Shown here in pieces: positions 53,219-61,767 of a stretch of DNA of 64,000 bases. The notes under the pieces were generated by a model. The model had not been told where the DNA came from and did no database searches. It saw nothing but the letters and a program-made list of their open reading frames with translations. The position numbers were made by a program, and so were the translations under genes. Origin of the DNA: VXYL01 sp963422285 (GTDB taxonomy: Bacteria; Pseudomonadota; Gammaproteobacteria; Pseudomonadales; Azotimanducaceae). The DNA lies in assembly GCA_963422285.2 (NCBI GenBank), contig CAXXJO010000002.1:310001-374000 (forward strand), written 5' to 3'. Within the stretch, counting starts at the first letter, position 1; each line of letters opens with the position of its first letter.

Positions 53219-54355
53219 TCAAGCGTCGGGTCGCCCAGCACCGTCGAGAACGCCAACGAGCAGATCGCGCCAAGCCGCTCTGCCGGATGGGCGGGCGTAC
53301 TCGTCCAGCTGCCGGCCGACTTCGGCGATGAAATCGCGGCGTCCATCCTCGCCCGCCAGTGCCATCGTCACGGAGACGATTTCCGCTATCGAAAAACGGT
53401 AGAGGTTGATGCCCCGAGCCCACATCAACCGAATTCGCCGCTCTATCTCGTCGCCCTCGGATGGATTCGCACCGGGAGTGCCGATGAGGGCCTCGGTTGC
53501 CCCGCTGCGGACGAGCTTGCCCTCGAACGCCAGCACATCCGCGAGGGCGATCTGCCGCTCCTTGACTTCGACGACACAGGCGAGTCGCCCTCCATCCCGG
53601 CATTCCAGATCGCCGGCCATTCCAGTGGCCCGATCCGCGGCCGTGGACGCGCGCCGCACCACGCTGTCCCAAAGTCCAAAACAACGCCCTGCCACCTCGC
53701 ATAGAGCCGCCGCCAAGGAAATCGCATGCTCTCCTTCACGAGAACTCGAGAGAAGCTGCCGCACTAGAAAGAGGGTCTGCTCCAGGCTAACGCGGGGCAG
53801 CACAGGATAGTCGAACCGCTGGCTCTTAAGCTTGTCGTGTATTCCGTGCAGCACCGCACGGAATACAGCGGCAGTGTAGTCTGGATCGTCTCGTTCTTGG
53901 ACATCACTCAGCACATCGTGCAGAGCTTGCCAAAGCAGCAGCGTGTTCGGGCGAACGTTAGGGGGAGAAGGCAGTACGCGAGGTTGACGCAACGGGTTGC
54001 TGACGTAGGGATCCGAACTGTTGCCGAGAATGTTTTCATTGTCTCTGCTCCACGGAACGACCATGTTGGCGGCAAAGCTTCTGGGGTCCCACTGCGCGTC
54101 GGAACTGTCTCCTTCCTGCAAGGCTCCCCGTTGCAGGCACAGCGCATCAAGCCTGGGTTCGGCGAGCTTGCCGAGTAGCTGCGTAGGCAGACTGTACGAG
54201 AAAGCCACTGCTTCGGACGATACCAAGGCGACAATCTTGGATCGGACGTGTTCATCGATTTCCCCCGCTGGAGCCGCGCTGGCCGCATCCACGACCTCGC
54301 TCCAGAGTCCGGCCAACAGCTCTGTCGCACGCTCTCGGTCAGGTATCGTCGGCAT
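53219..54355 (-). CDS. Type II restriction endonuclease, SacI-like
   Basis: A 378-residue protein with a PD-(D/E)xK catalytic core visible as D249 in AGDLECRDGG and E263-V-K265 in CVVEVKERQIAL. The N-terminal text (ATELLAGLWSEVVDAASAAP, NSSDPYVSNPLRQPRVLPSP) agrees with what I recall of SacI-family restriction endonucleases, which cut GAGCTC; the specificity here is not established. It overlaps the 3' end of an adenine methylase gene by 17 bp on the same strand, the expected partner order. Together they form a compact R-M pair. Confidence 0.72.
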   Translation of the reverse strand: MPTIPDRERATELLAGLWSEVVDAASAAPAGEIDEHVRSKIVALVSSEAVAFSYSLPTQLLGKLAEPRLDALCLQRGALQEGDSSDAQWDPRSFAANMVVPWSRDNENILGNSSDPYVSNPLRQPRVLPSPPNVRPNTLLLWQALHDVLSDVQERDDPDYTAAVFRAVLHGIHDKLKSQRFDYPVLPRVSLEQTLFLVRQLLSSSREGEHAISLAAALCEVAGRCFGLWDSVVRRASTAADRATGMAGDLECRDGGRLACVVEVKERQIALADVLAFEGKLVRSGATEALIGTPGANPSEGDEIERRIRLMWARGINLYRFSIAEIVSVTMALAGEDGRRDFIAEVGRQLDEYARPSGRAAWRDLLVGVLDGAGRPDA

Positions 54356-55277
54356 GGCCGTTGTCGCTCGCCGGCTCGAAATTCATCCACAGCGTCTCTC
54401 CCCGCAGGCCTTTCGACGAATTGCACAGCTTCTCGGGAGCGTCCACCCGATGCCAGTCGGCAAACAGCTCGTCGTAGAGGACGCAGCGGTACCCGGACAG
54501 CACCGCCCGACCCTGGATCCGATGCAGCAGATCGGCAAGCTCCCGGTGGTCGGCGTCGGTCATCTCGTGGCGGTAGGCGGCGGAATCGCCGCGGCTGCCA
54601 TGAACGTAGGGCGGGTCGAGATAGAACAGGGTGCGGGGCGTGTCGTATCGTTCGACGACTTCCAGCGCCGGAGCATTCTCGATCTGCACTCGCTGCAGGC
54701 GCTGGGCGATCTCCGGCAGACCTTCGACCGCGCCCAGCCAGCGCGACACGGCGCCGGCCATGCCGGCCCGGGAGGTCAGTACGCAATGCGCCCAACGTCC
54801 TTCGCTGCTGGTTTGGGCCAAGCCCGTGCGGGTTTGCCGGGCGCGAACGTAGAACCGCCGCGCCCGTTCCAGCGCCGGCAGGTCGGGTTCGCCTTGGCAG
54901 GCTATGGCGAGTTCTTCGCGGGAGAACGGCGTCAGGCCGATCTCGCGGATGAGCGCTTCAGGCTGTCGGCGCAGCACGGTGAAGAAGTTGACCAGTTCGG
55001 AATCCAGATCGTTGTAGGTTTCCGCGGGGGCGGGCGGGCGATTGACGAGCACCGCCGCCGAGCCGCCGTAGACATCGCAGAAGTGATCCGCGTCCTCGGG
55101 GAGGTGGGGCAGGATGAAGTCCAGGTGTACATACTTGCCGCCGTACCACCCGAACGCGATCATCTTGCGCCGGCGTCGCGCAGCGTTGCCCACTAGGCGG
55201 CGAGCCGGTCGCTGGCTGCCGGTTGGTACGCTCTTCGAGCCGCGCCGCCCGCCCGCGGCAAGAGTCGCTTTGGCCAT
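54339..55277 (-). CDS. DNA adenine methylase (D12 class)
   Basis: A 312-residue N6-adenine methyltransferase. The SAM-binding motif FGWYGGKYVHLDFILP follows a basic N-terminal tail of 38 residues, and the catalytic D221-P-P-Y224 motif is in TLFYLDPPYVHG. SACRAFT-like helper segments such as ETYNDLDSELVNFFTVLR are present as in Dam-type D12 enzymes. A shorter start at ATG 55163 (MIAFGWYGGK) is possible because the tail has no homology. It likely protects the site cut by the overlapping nuclease. Confidence 0.88.
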   Translation of the reverse strand: MAKATLAAGGRRGSKSVPTGSQRPARRLVGNAARRRRKMIAFGWYGGKYVHLDFILPHLPEDADHFCDVYGGSAAVLVNRPPAPAETYNDLDSELVNFFTVLRRQPEALIREIGLTPFSREELAIACQGEPDLPALERARRFYVRARQTRTGLAQTSSEGRWAHCVLTSRAGMAGAVSRWLGAVEGLPEIAQRLQRVQIENAPALEVVERYDTPRTLFYLDPPYVHGSRGDSAAYRHEMTDADHRELADLLHRIQGRAVLSGYRCVLYDELFADWHRVDAPEKLCNSSKGLRGETLWMNFEPASDNGHADDT

Positions 55278-55682
55278 CGTGGTGTCTTCCGCTCCGATGC
55301 GGTCGAACTATGCTGTAGGAACGTACAGCAATCAAGTCCGCATGCGGACTCGGCACATCCGAGACTGTCCAGGCAGCCTGACGCACTCCATGCGGGCCAT
55401 GCGAGGTGGCCATCCGCAACCGGCGCTGGGGCCGTTCATCGGGGCTGCGCCAAACATCGGCGGGACCACCCGTGTGCGGGCATCCGCTCTACCCACGGAA
55501 TCCACCTCGCTGGTCGCTGTCGGTCCCTGTCGTCGACCCGAAACCCGCGAATCGCCCAAACCGGGAACTACGGACGCCTTCTAGCCGCGTCGGCCAAGCG
55601 GGGATCAAAGAGGCGTTCGGCCCTCGCAGTTCCTCTGCTCAAGAGGAGTTCCGTGCCAAGAAGGCGAACGGCGGGCATCCCC
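55278..55682. other. Intergenic region upstream of the R-M pair
   Basis: About 400 bp without a recognisable gene between the R-M operon and the convergent-side PPOX gene (same strand, upstream of the methylase). Only short ORF shadows are present. It probably holds the promoter of the R-M pair; I see no clear C-protein gene or C-box. Confidence 0.45.
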
Positions 55683-56228
55683 TCACGCCAGATCCTTGAA
55701 CGACATTCCGCTGTTTTCGGAAATGGCCTCGGTATCCCAGAGATTGGCAAAGCCGACAGACCGAGGACAGTGGTAATAGGCCTCGTCCACGGTCAGCCGT
55801 ATTCCCTGGATCATGCCGGCGTTGTCGTCTGGATTGTTCACCTCCGGGGAAACGCCTTGGGCAGCCACCTCCTCCTGCGCCATCACCGCCACCGAACCGT
55901 TCACCCGCACCGTGACGCCGAAGCCGGGGATGAAGAAGATCAGGCCCGCCTTGGGATTCGTCTCGAAGTTCTGGTAGCTCTGAAACAGCCGGTTGCCGCC
56001 GATGTCCGGAATCAGCAGCGTCTTGTCGTCGAGCACCTTGACAAAGCCCGGCTTGCCGCCTTTGGGAGAGGCGTCGCAATCGCCGGTCGCGTTCGCGCTC
56101 GCCATGACGGCGAACGGCGAATGCCGGATGAACGCCTTGACATAGGGTTCGAGATGGTCGCGGACTTTCTTCGCGGCCAGGGGATGCGGTCTGCCCAGGG
56201 TTGTTCGAAGGGCGTCGATTCTGCTCAT
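55683..56228 (-). CDS. Pyridoxamine 5'-phosphate oxidase-fold (PPOX) protein
   Basis: A 181-residue flavin-binding split-barrel protein. Conserved segments are FAVMASANATGDCDASPKGG and FVKVLDDKTLLIPDIGGNRL, then NPKAGLIFFIPGFGVTVRVN, typical of the MSMEG_1061-like PPOX subgroup. Such proteins bind FMN and reduce unknown substrates. The C-terminal YYHCPRSVGFANLWD is also typical. It lies just downstream of the decayed siderophore-interacting gene on the same strand, so it was probably part of the same iron-regulated unit. Confidence 0.88.
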   Translation of the reverse strand: MSRIDALRTTLGRPHPLAAKKVRDHLEPYVKAFIRHSPFAVMASANATGDCDASPKGGKPGFVKVLDDKTLLIPDIGGNRLFQSYQNFETNPKAGLIFFIPGFGVTVRVNGSVAVMAQEEVAAQGVSPEVNNPDDNAGMIQGIRLTVDEAYYHCPRSVGFANLWDTEAISENSGMSFKDLA

Positions 56229-56260
56229 TGTCTGCTCCTATGCGATGATTCCTGTCAGGG

Positions 56261-56967
56261 TTACGGGTCGGCCCGCTTGGCCGTCTTCATGCCTTCGTCC
56301 GTCGTTCCGATCTTCCAATAGCAGCTGACGTACATGGCGTCCTTCGGCACCTGCCGCTCGTGTCGGAAGTACTGCCGAAGGGCGCGGGACGCGCTGAACT
56401 CTCCGGCCACCCACACGGAGACATCGCCATGACCGTGTCTTCAAGCACGGTATTCGGCGATTCGGGTTCGGGGTTGACAACCCTGTGGACTGTCATCGCG
56501 GGCGGCAGCGCGATCCTGGGGATGTTTTCCCGGGACATCGCTTCCATGACGACATGCCCGGCGGCATCGTCCGGCAGATGTGCCAGATTCACGCGGATGG
56601 CTGGCAGAGCACTCATGTCGCCGGCGAGCACGAACCAGTCGGCTGCGGAGTCGATTTTCCGGCACGCGCCGGGCCTGCGATGTCGATGCGAGCGCCGGGC
56701 TGCACCTGCGCGGCCCAATCCGCGGCCGGACCGGCATTGACGTGGGCCACCATGTCGATGGTGAGTTGCCGCTCCGGCGAGAACTCGCGAACCGCATAGG
56801 AGCGTACGATCGGCCTTTCGCCGCTGCCGGGGAAGATCAGCTTGACGTATCCCCCCCTCGAAACCGCCCGGGAAGTCCGCAAGGGCCTTGCCGCCCAACC
56901 GCAGCCGGCACATATTGGGAGAAAAGGTGGTTTTGGCAACCACTCCGACCGTTCGCGGAGATCTCAT
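56261..56967 (-). pseudogene. Siderophore-interacting protein (ViuB-like flavoprotein), frameshifted
   Basis: On the minus strand the gene opens MRSPRTVGVVAKTTFSPNMC and RLRLGGKALADFPGGFEGG, then moves to a second frame with YVKLIFPGSGERPIVRSYAV and LTIDMVAHVNAGPAADWAAQ, returns to the first frame with DWFVLAGDMSALPAIRVNLA, and ends in a further frame with SRALRQYFRHERQVPKDAMY and VSCYWKIGTTDEG. At least three frame changes interrupt a gene of about 235 codons. It was a ferric-siderophore reductase of the ViuB/YqjH type. A Fur box still lies at its 5' end. Confidence 0.82.
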
Positions 56968-56991
56968 TGCGCTGACCTCTTCGACAGAATG

Positions 56992-57010
56992 GCAAATGAT
57001 AATCATTCAC
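56992..57010. promoter_or_regulatory. Fur box
   Basis: The 13-bp core AATGATAATCATT is identical to the middle of the Fur consensus GATAATGATAATCATTATC, with 15 of 19 positions matched over the full site. It lies 25-43 bp upstream of the siderophore-interacting gene remnant (minus strand), in the proper place for iron repression. A further ATTGTCATTG half-like sequence follows at 57011. Confidence 0.8.
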
Positions 57011-57138
57011 ATTGTCATTGCAAGCCTGGGCACCGATTCAAACGGCAAGGCCGCCCGAGCCTGCGCCAGCGCTACGGCCCCAGCCTGCGCGCGCCGCGGA
57101 GTTGGTCTCGCATGCATCTGATTGTCCGCAGTCCGTGG

Positions 57139-57963
57139 CTACGGCCGATCGGGCCGAATCAGCGCCGCCTGCGACTCCAAGGCAGCCAGCGCTCGGGCCT
57201 CGGTTTGCGGCAGCAGAGCGATCAGGCGTTGGACGCCCAATTCGGCGTATCGCGCCACCGTCTCGGCGTCCAGGCGCATGGACGGCGTGACGCTGATTTC
57301 CAGATGGCCGCCACCGAAGTCGCGCAGACGCGCCAGCACTTCTGCCGTTTGGTCGATATTCAGGGCGAAGCCGTACCAGCCTTGGGCGTAGGCCGCAGCG
57401 CGCTTCAGGGCGGCGTCGCTGGCACCGCCAACGACGATGGGCGGGCCGCCCTCCTGCACCGGGCGCGGCATGGCCTGGATGTGGTCGAAGCGATGAAAGC
57501 GGCCGGCGAAGGATGGCTTGTCGTCGTTCCACAAGGTGCGCATGACGGCTACGCATTCGTCGGTGCGGGCACCGCGTTCATGGAATGGAATGCCCAGGGC
57601 GGCGAACTCCTGGTGCAGATAGCCGGCGCCGATGCCGAGCAGCAGACGACCGCCGCAGACCACGTCCAGACTGGCCATTTCCTTGGCCAGCACCAGCGGA
57701 TTGCGTTGCGCGATCAGCGTGATGCCGGTACCCAGCCTCACGCGCTCGGTGACGCCAGCCAGATAGGCCAGCGACACCGACGGGTGCAGCATGGCGAAAT
57801 CCGGCGCTGCCGGCGACGGCGGCTGGCGAGGGTCCGGCAACACCACATGCTCGCCGGTCCACAGCGAGTCGAAGCCCAGCGCCTCGGCGCACTGGGCGAT
57901 TCGCTTGGCGACGCCAGGATCCGTGCAGACGCCCGAACCGATGCCGAACAAACCGAGTTTCAT
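57139..57963 (-). CDS. LLM class (F420-type) oxidoreductase
   Basis: A 274-residue luciferase-like monooxygenase-fold protein. MKLGLFGIGSGVCTDPGVAK opens the barrel, and ALGFDSLWTGEHVVLPDP, RLGTGITLIAQRNPLVLAKE and DVVCGGRLLLGIGAGYLHQE are the diagnostic pieces of the TIGR03619-like subgroup. Substrate and cofactor (F420 or FMN) are not known. The ATG overlaps the stop of the phosphatidyltransferase gene (ATGA). Confidence 0.9.
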   Translation of the reverse strand: MKLGLFGIGSGVCTDPGVAKRIAQCAEALGFDSLWTGEHVVLPDPRQPPSPAAPDFAMLHPSVSLAYLAGVTERVRLGTGITLIAQRNPLVLAKEMASLDVVCGGRLLLGIGAGYLHQEFAALGIPFHERGARTDECVAVMRTLWNDDKPSFAGRFHRFDHIQAMPRPVQEGGPPIVVGGASDAALKRAAAYAQGWYGFALNIDQTAEVLARLRDFGGGHLEISVTPSMRLDAETVARYAELGVQRLIALLPQTEARALAALESQAALIRPDRP

Positions 57964-58598
57964 CTTCTTAGCTCCTTACTTAGCGACTTAGCGGACTTGC
58001 TGGTTGCGATATCCGTCTTCATCAGTGCCCGCAGGCGGTCGAGCATGGACGCCAAGGTCGATACCACCACGGCCACTGCGGCCCAGTAGATGGCAGCGTC
58101 CGGCAGCCAGTCCATGTTCAGCGCGTTGCGCACGATCACCGTGCCGGCGACAACGAAATAGGCAATGCCGTTGATGCGCCCGAGGCGGCTGGTCCGCAAA
58201 GGCTGGCCGGCCAACGCCTTCGAATCGAGCAGATACTGCAGGAACGCCGACGCGATGAGAAAGGGCAGGATGCCGGGGACGAGGTCGGTGCCGACCTGCG
58301 CTTCGTCATAGGCGATGGCCCACAGCACCACGGTGACGTAGACAGCGTCCGCGGCGTGGTCCAAGACGCCGCCCAGGGCGGAAACCGTACCTCGGCGACG
58401 GGCGACGAAACCGTCCAGGAAGTCGCTGACCACCGCGCCAGCGAACAGCCAAGCGGCCAGCGGCCAGTGCCCGGCGAAGACCGCGAGCAGAGTAGCTGGC
58501 GCGGCGATCAGCCGCGCCAGCGAAATGGCGTTGGCCAATGTCAACCAGGGGCTGCGCCCTACGGGAGGGACACTCCCTCGCGCCGCGCAAGGGATCAT
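57960..58598 (-). CDS. CDP-alcohol phosphatidyltransferase
   Basis: A 212-residue integral membrane enzyme. The signature D-x2-D-G-x2-A-R-x8-G-x3-D-x3-D is complete in the stretch SDFLDGFVARRRG through GGVLDHAAD. It transfers the phosphatidyl group of CDP-diacylglycerol to an alcohol, such as glycerol phosphate or inositol phosphate; the acceptor is not predictable. Six membrane helices are likely. Start/stop overlaps connect it with the lipoprotein gene before and the LLM gene after. Confidence 0.88.
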   Translation of the reverse strand: MIPCAARGSVPPVGRSPWLTLANAISLARLIAAPATLLAVFAGHWPLAAWLFAGAVVSDFLDGFVARRRGTVSALGGVLDHAADAVYVTVVLWAIAYDEAQVGTDLVPGILPFLIASAFLQYLLDSKALAGQPLRTSRLGRINGIAYFVVAGTVIVRNALNMDWLPDAAIYWAAVAVVVSTLASMLDRLRALMKTDIATSKSAKSLSKELRR

Positions 58599-59125
58599 CG
58601 CGCTCCCAGCCGGTAGACCCAGGCATTGCGGACGAAGCTGTCCTCGGGATCCACGTCGTACTTGCTGACGTAGGCTTCGACGACCTCGGCCAACTCGATA
58701 CCGTCGTCGACACGCCTTGCCGCCAGGGGGTAGACATGCTCGTCGATGCGCAGGCGAACATGGGGATCGGCCTCGATGGCTTGCGTCCACCAGGAGTCGG
58801 CGCCATCCGAGGCGGCGACGTAGAAGTTCGACCCCAGGCCGACGCCCCAGACGTTGACGGAATAAGGGTCCGCCGGCCGGGTTTCGAGTTGGACGGTATT
58901 CACGCCTTGGGCGAAATCCCAATCCGTCGGCAGGGGACGTTCGATGCCGGACAATGCCCCGCCGGCAAGAACGAACATCGGTTCGCAAGCGGCGAGGACA
59001 ACCAGCGCCAGCGGCCCGGCGAGCCGCAGCGGCGAACGAACGAACAGCCGCTTCGGCGAACCGAGGCCGCCTTCGTCGCCGTTGGATGGCGTTGTGCTGC
59101 TGATGGCGATGGCGCAACGCTTCAT
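58595..59125 (-). CDS. Probable lipoprotein with beta-barrel/PPOX-like domain
   Basis: A 176-residue protein with a lipoprotein signal: a hydrophobic stretch ending in LVVLAACEPM, with the lipobox LAAC around residue 46. The mature part (DFAQGVNTVQLETRPADPYS and VWGVGLGSNFYVAASDGADS) resembles deazaflavin-type nitroreductase-like or DUF2255-like folds, but the assignment is weak. The N-terminal 30 residues before the hydrophobic stretch are longer than usual, so a later start is possible. The stop overlaps the ATG of the phosphatidyltransferase. Confidence 0.7.
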   Translation of the reverse strand: MKRCAIAISSTTPSNGDEGGLGSPKRLFVRSPLRLAGPLALVVLAACEPMFVLAGGALSGIERPLPTDWDFAQGVNTVQLETRPADPYSVNVWGVGLGSNFYVAASDGADSWWTQAIEADPHVRLRIDEHVYPLAARRVDDGIELAEVVEAYVSKYDVDPEDSFVRNAWVYRLGAR

Positions 59126-59355
59126 GCAAGCCTCCTCGCTTGGGCTTGGTGCGCAGAAACCCTGGTTCCGCTGGCCGCCCAGTATGCCGCAACATCATGG
59201 CGGTGTGCCGACGATCGCTTCGGCCCTGGATCGATGAAGGATTCCAGCCGGCAAACGGCAGCGAAGCGCGTTACGCTGCGGACGACCGACGCCAAGCGCG
59301 CTACGATTCCCCAGGCACGAGCATGCCGCATCGTCTATGGACAGGGAGCCTTGCC

Positions 59356-60285
59356 ATGAGAACCGACGAACTCGAACAGCCGCCCTACGACACTTCCATG
59401 ATGGGCGTCGTCAAGGGCGCGCTCGACCATTACCGCATCGCCTGTACGCCGGGGCGGGCGTTCTTCCTCTCCGGCCACGCCTTCGTCATCAACGTCCACG
59501 AGGAACTGTGCCCCAGCGGCCCGTACTGCTGGCGCTGCGAGGGCTTGTTCGATCTGCTGCGCAATCTCGGCCTGGACATGGAACCGCTGGGAATGCTCAT
59601 GCCCAGCGCCGACGCGGCAGCGAAAGCGGAACTGGAGGCCAAGGTGCGCGCGGCGCTCGACGACGGCGCGGTCTGCTCGCTGCTGAACCTGGACAACCAG
59701 CTCGTGCTAGGCTACGACGATGTCGGCTTCGTCATGGCGCAGCCCTGGGGCGAGGCCATCGACAGCACTCCGGCGCGGCTGAGCTTCGGCACTTGGAGCG
59801 AATGCCAAGCCGGGCCGCCGGTAACGTTCTTTCGCCATAGACCGTGCGAGCGGCCCGCTGCGGATCCTATCGCCGCCGCCCTGGACTTCGCCCTGGACGT
59901 CTGGCACCAGCCGCAGCGCTTCGCCGAGGAACGCTACGGGGTCGGCGCCGGAGCGTATGCCAACTGGATCGCCGCCCTCGACGGCGGCCACGGCGGTGAA
60001 CACGGCAACTGGTGGAACGGCGTGGTCTGGGCCGAATGCCGCCAACGCGCTGGCGACTATTTTCAGGACCTTGCCGCCGCCGAGATCCCCGTCGCCATCG
60101 ACCGGCAGCAAGCGCGGCAACTGGCCATCGCCTATCGGGACCTCGCCAAGCTGCTCTACCGCGTCTCCGACAAGACCGCATCGGATGCCGACAAGCGCGG
60201 CTTCGTCGAAGCAGCCCGAGAGATCGAGGCGAACTGCATCGAGCGCATCGCCGAACTTAGAGACGGCATCGGAACGCCTCGGTGA
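59356..60285 (+). CDS. Hypothetical protein, possible BtrH/C39-like peptidase fold
   Basis: A 309-residue protein. The N-terminal half has the layout MMGVVKGALDHYRIACTPGR, GHAFVINVHEELCPSGPYCW and ALDDGAVCSLLNLDNQLVLG, reminiscent of C39- or BtrH-type cysteine-dependent folds, but I cannot match it confidently. The C-terminal half is helical. No signal peptide is seen. GGGAG stands ten bases before ATG 59356. Its stop overlaps the start of the next gene (GTGA), so both are co-translated. Confidence 0.6.
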   Translation: MRTDELEQPPYDTSMMGVVKGALDHYRIACTPGRAFFLSGHAFVINVHEELCPSGPYCWRCEGLFDLLRNLGLDMEPLGMLMPSADAAAKAELEAKVRAALDDGAVCSLLNLDNQLVLGYDDVGFVMAQPWGEAIDSTPARLSFGTWSECQAGPPVTFFRHRPCERPAADPIAAALDFALDVWHQPQRFAEERYGVGAGAYANWIAALDGGHGGEHGNWWNGVVWAECRQRAGDYFQDLAAAEIPVAIDRQQARQLAIAYRDLAKLLYRVSDKTASDADKRGFVEAAREIEANCIERIAELRDGIGTPR

Positions 60286-61163
60286 GCCGGATACTCGTCA
60301 CCGGCGCCAACGGCCACCTCGGGTGCCGACTGCTGCAAACCGTTGATGGAGATAGCGGCCCGCGCATCCGCGCCCTGGTGCGTTCGTCCCCTGCTGCGAA
60401 GACTCTCGAGGGACATGATGACGTCCGCATCGTCGACTATGCGGATGTCGAGGATCTCGCCGAAGCGTGCGCGGACTGCCAAGCGGCGGTCCACCTAGTC
60501 GGGATCGTCAAGGAGAACGCCCGCGCCAGCTACCGAGTTGCCCACGAGGACGCCACCGCGGCACTGGTCGAAGCCGCAGCGCGAAGCGGGATTGGGCGCA
60601 TCGTCTATCTGTCGATTCTCGGCGCGGAGGAGGGCTCGCCGAATCGCTGCCTAGCGTCGAAGGCGCACGCCGAGGCAATGCTGCTGGACTCGACCATTCC
60701 CAGCCTCGTGCTGCGCGTTCCCATGGTGCTCGGCGAAGGCGACTATGCTGCCCGGGCCTTGCTTGCGAACGCCCGCCGCAAGCTCGCCGTCACATTCCGC
60801 GCCGGCAGCTACGAGCAGCCCATCTACGCCGGCGACGTGGTGGCTGCCATCCTTGCTGGAATCGATAAAAACGCGCCCACAGGCATCCTCGAACTCGCCG
60901 GGCCGCGTTCGCTGACCCGCCGCGAGCTGATCGAAGCCGCATCCACAGTTGGCACGCGAACCGTGTCCCTGCCCGTGGGCTTGGGCCACGCCCTGGCTTG
61001 GCTATTGCATCGAATCGCCGCCAATCCGGCCCTGACCACCGACCTGCTCGGCGTCCTCGACCACGACGACGACATCGACCCGGAACCCGCTGCTCGAAAC
61101 CTCGGCATCCGGCTGACGAGCCTGGAAGAAACTCTCGCCCGGATAGCCGCTGCCGCTTCTTGA
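60282..61163 (+). CDS. NAD(P)H-binding SDR (NmrA/complex I NDUFA9-like)
   Basis: A 293-residue extended or atypical short-chain dehydrogenase. The cofactor loop is ILVTGANGHLGCRLL; QAAVHLVGIVKENARASYRV and RIVYLSILGAEEGSPNRCLA follow. The active-site tyrosine and lysine of classical SDRs are not in the usual place, as expected for the NmrA/NDUFA9-like group, which often binds the cofactor without catalysis. GTG start overlaps the previous stop. No further gene follows for about 500 bp. Confidence 0.88.
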   Translation: MSRILVTGANGHLGCRLLQTVDGDSGPRIRALVRSSPAAKTLEGHDDVRIVDYADVEDLAEACADCQAAVHLVGIVKENARASYRVAHEDATAALVEAAARSGIGRIVYLSILGAEEGSPNRCLASKAHAEAMLLDSTIPSLVLRVPMVLGEGDYAARALLANARRKLAVTFRAGSYEQPIYAGDVVAAILAGIDKNAPTGILELAGPRSLTRRELIEAASTVGTRTVSLPVGLGHALAWLLHRIAANPALTTDLLGVLDHDDDIDPEPAARNLGIRLTSLEETLARIAAAAS

Positions 61164-61678
61164 CGGCCTGCAGCGGCGTCTTGGTGCCGGGCGAGACTTC
61201 GCCGGAGCTGCTGCGATTGCCTTTGCCCCATTGCGGCCAACCAGATTCCACCATGTGCGAAACGCAGGCGCGGGCAAGAAGACGCGCAGCGCGGACGAGC
61301 TGGCCAGTGCGCAAGCTCCGCTTCGGCGAAGAATCCGTAGTCGATCTGATGGGCATCGCCACGGCTGCGTCGCTTGGCCATGGTGCGGCGCATCACCCGC
61401 GACGCCTGGGCCAGCATAGGCCACGACATTTCCGACTATCCGCGTTCAGAAATGCCGATCCGAGTGTTGCGCCGGACACGGCAGCGGGCAGCCGATCGAA
61501 CCAAGACTTTCTCGACCTGCTGCGCTCGTTGCGCAAGACGGGTGTGCGCTTCCTCGTGTTCGGCATCCACTGATGGCCGCGCCTAGCATGCCGCGCGCTA
61601 CCGACGATAACGGCTTTAAAACATATCCACGACGCAACTACCTAGGAACAAGTCAAGGGACACCATCGTCAATACAAT
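61164..61678. other. Intergenic region between SDR and helicase
   Basis: This 515-bp region has no recognised gene. The minus-strand frame near 61200-61400 (MAKRRSRGDAHQIDYGFFAE) shows protein-like composition, but I cannot assign a family. Toward the right end the DNA becomes AT-rich and merges with the broken 3' end of the helicase gene (61679-61767). Confidence 0.4.
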
Positions 61679-61767
61679 CTACTCCATGCCATCCACATCC
61701 ATACCTAAACGCCGATAGAAATCAAGGACGACAGCATCTACTTTCACGTCTTTCATTGCTATTGGTC

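Noticed and set aside
53160..53346. Longer YbjQ protein starting at 53346
   Set aside because: The strong ribosome site before 53121 and the overlap with the restriction gene favour the short form.
57025..57055. Further copy of the element end (GATTCAAAC) near the Fur box
   Set aside because: Only about nine bases match and the rest differs, which can occur by chance.
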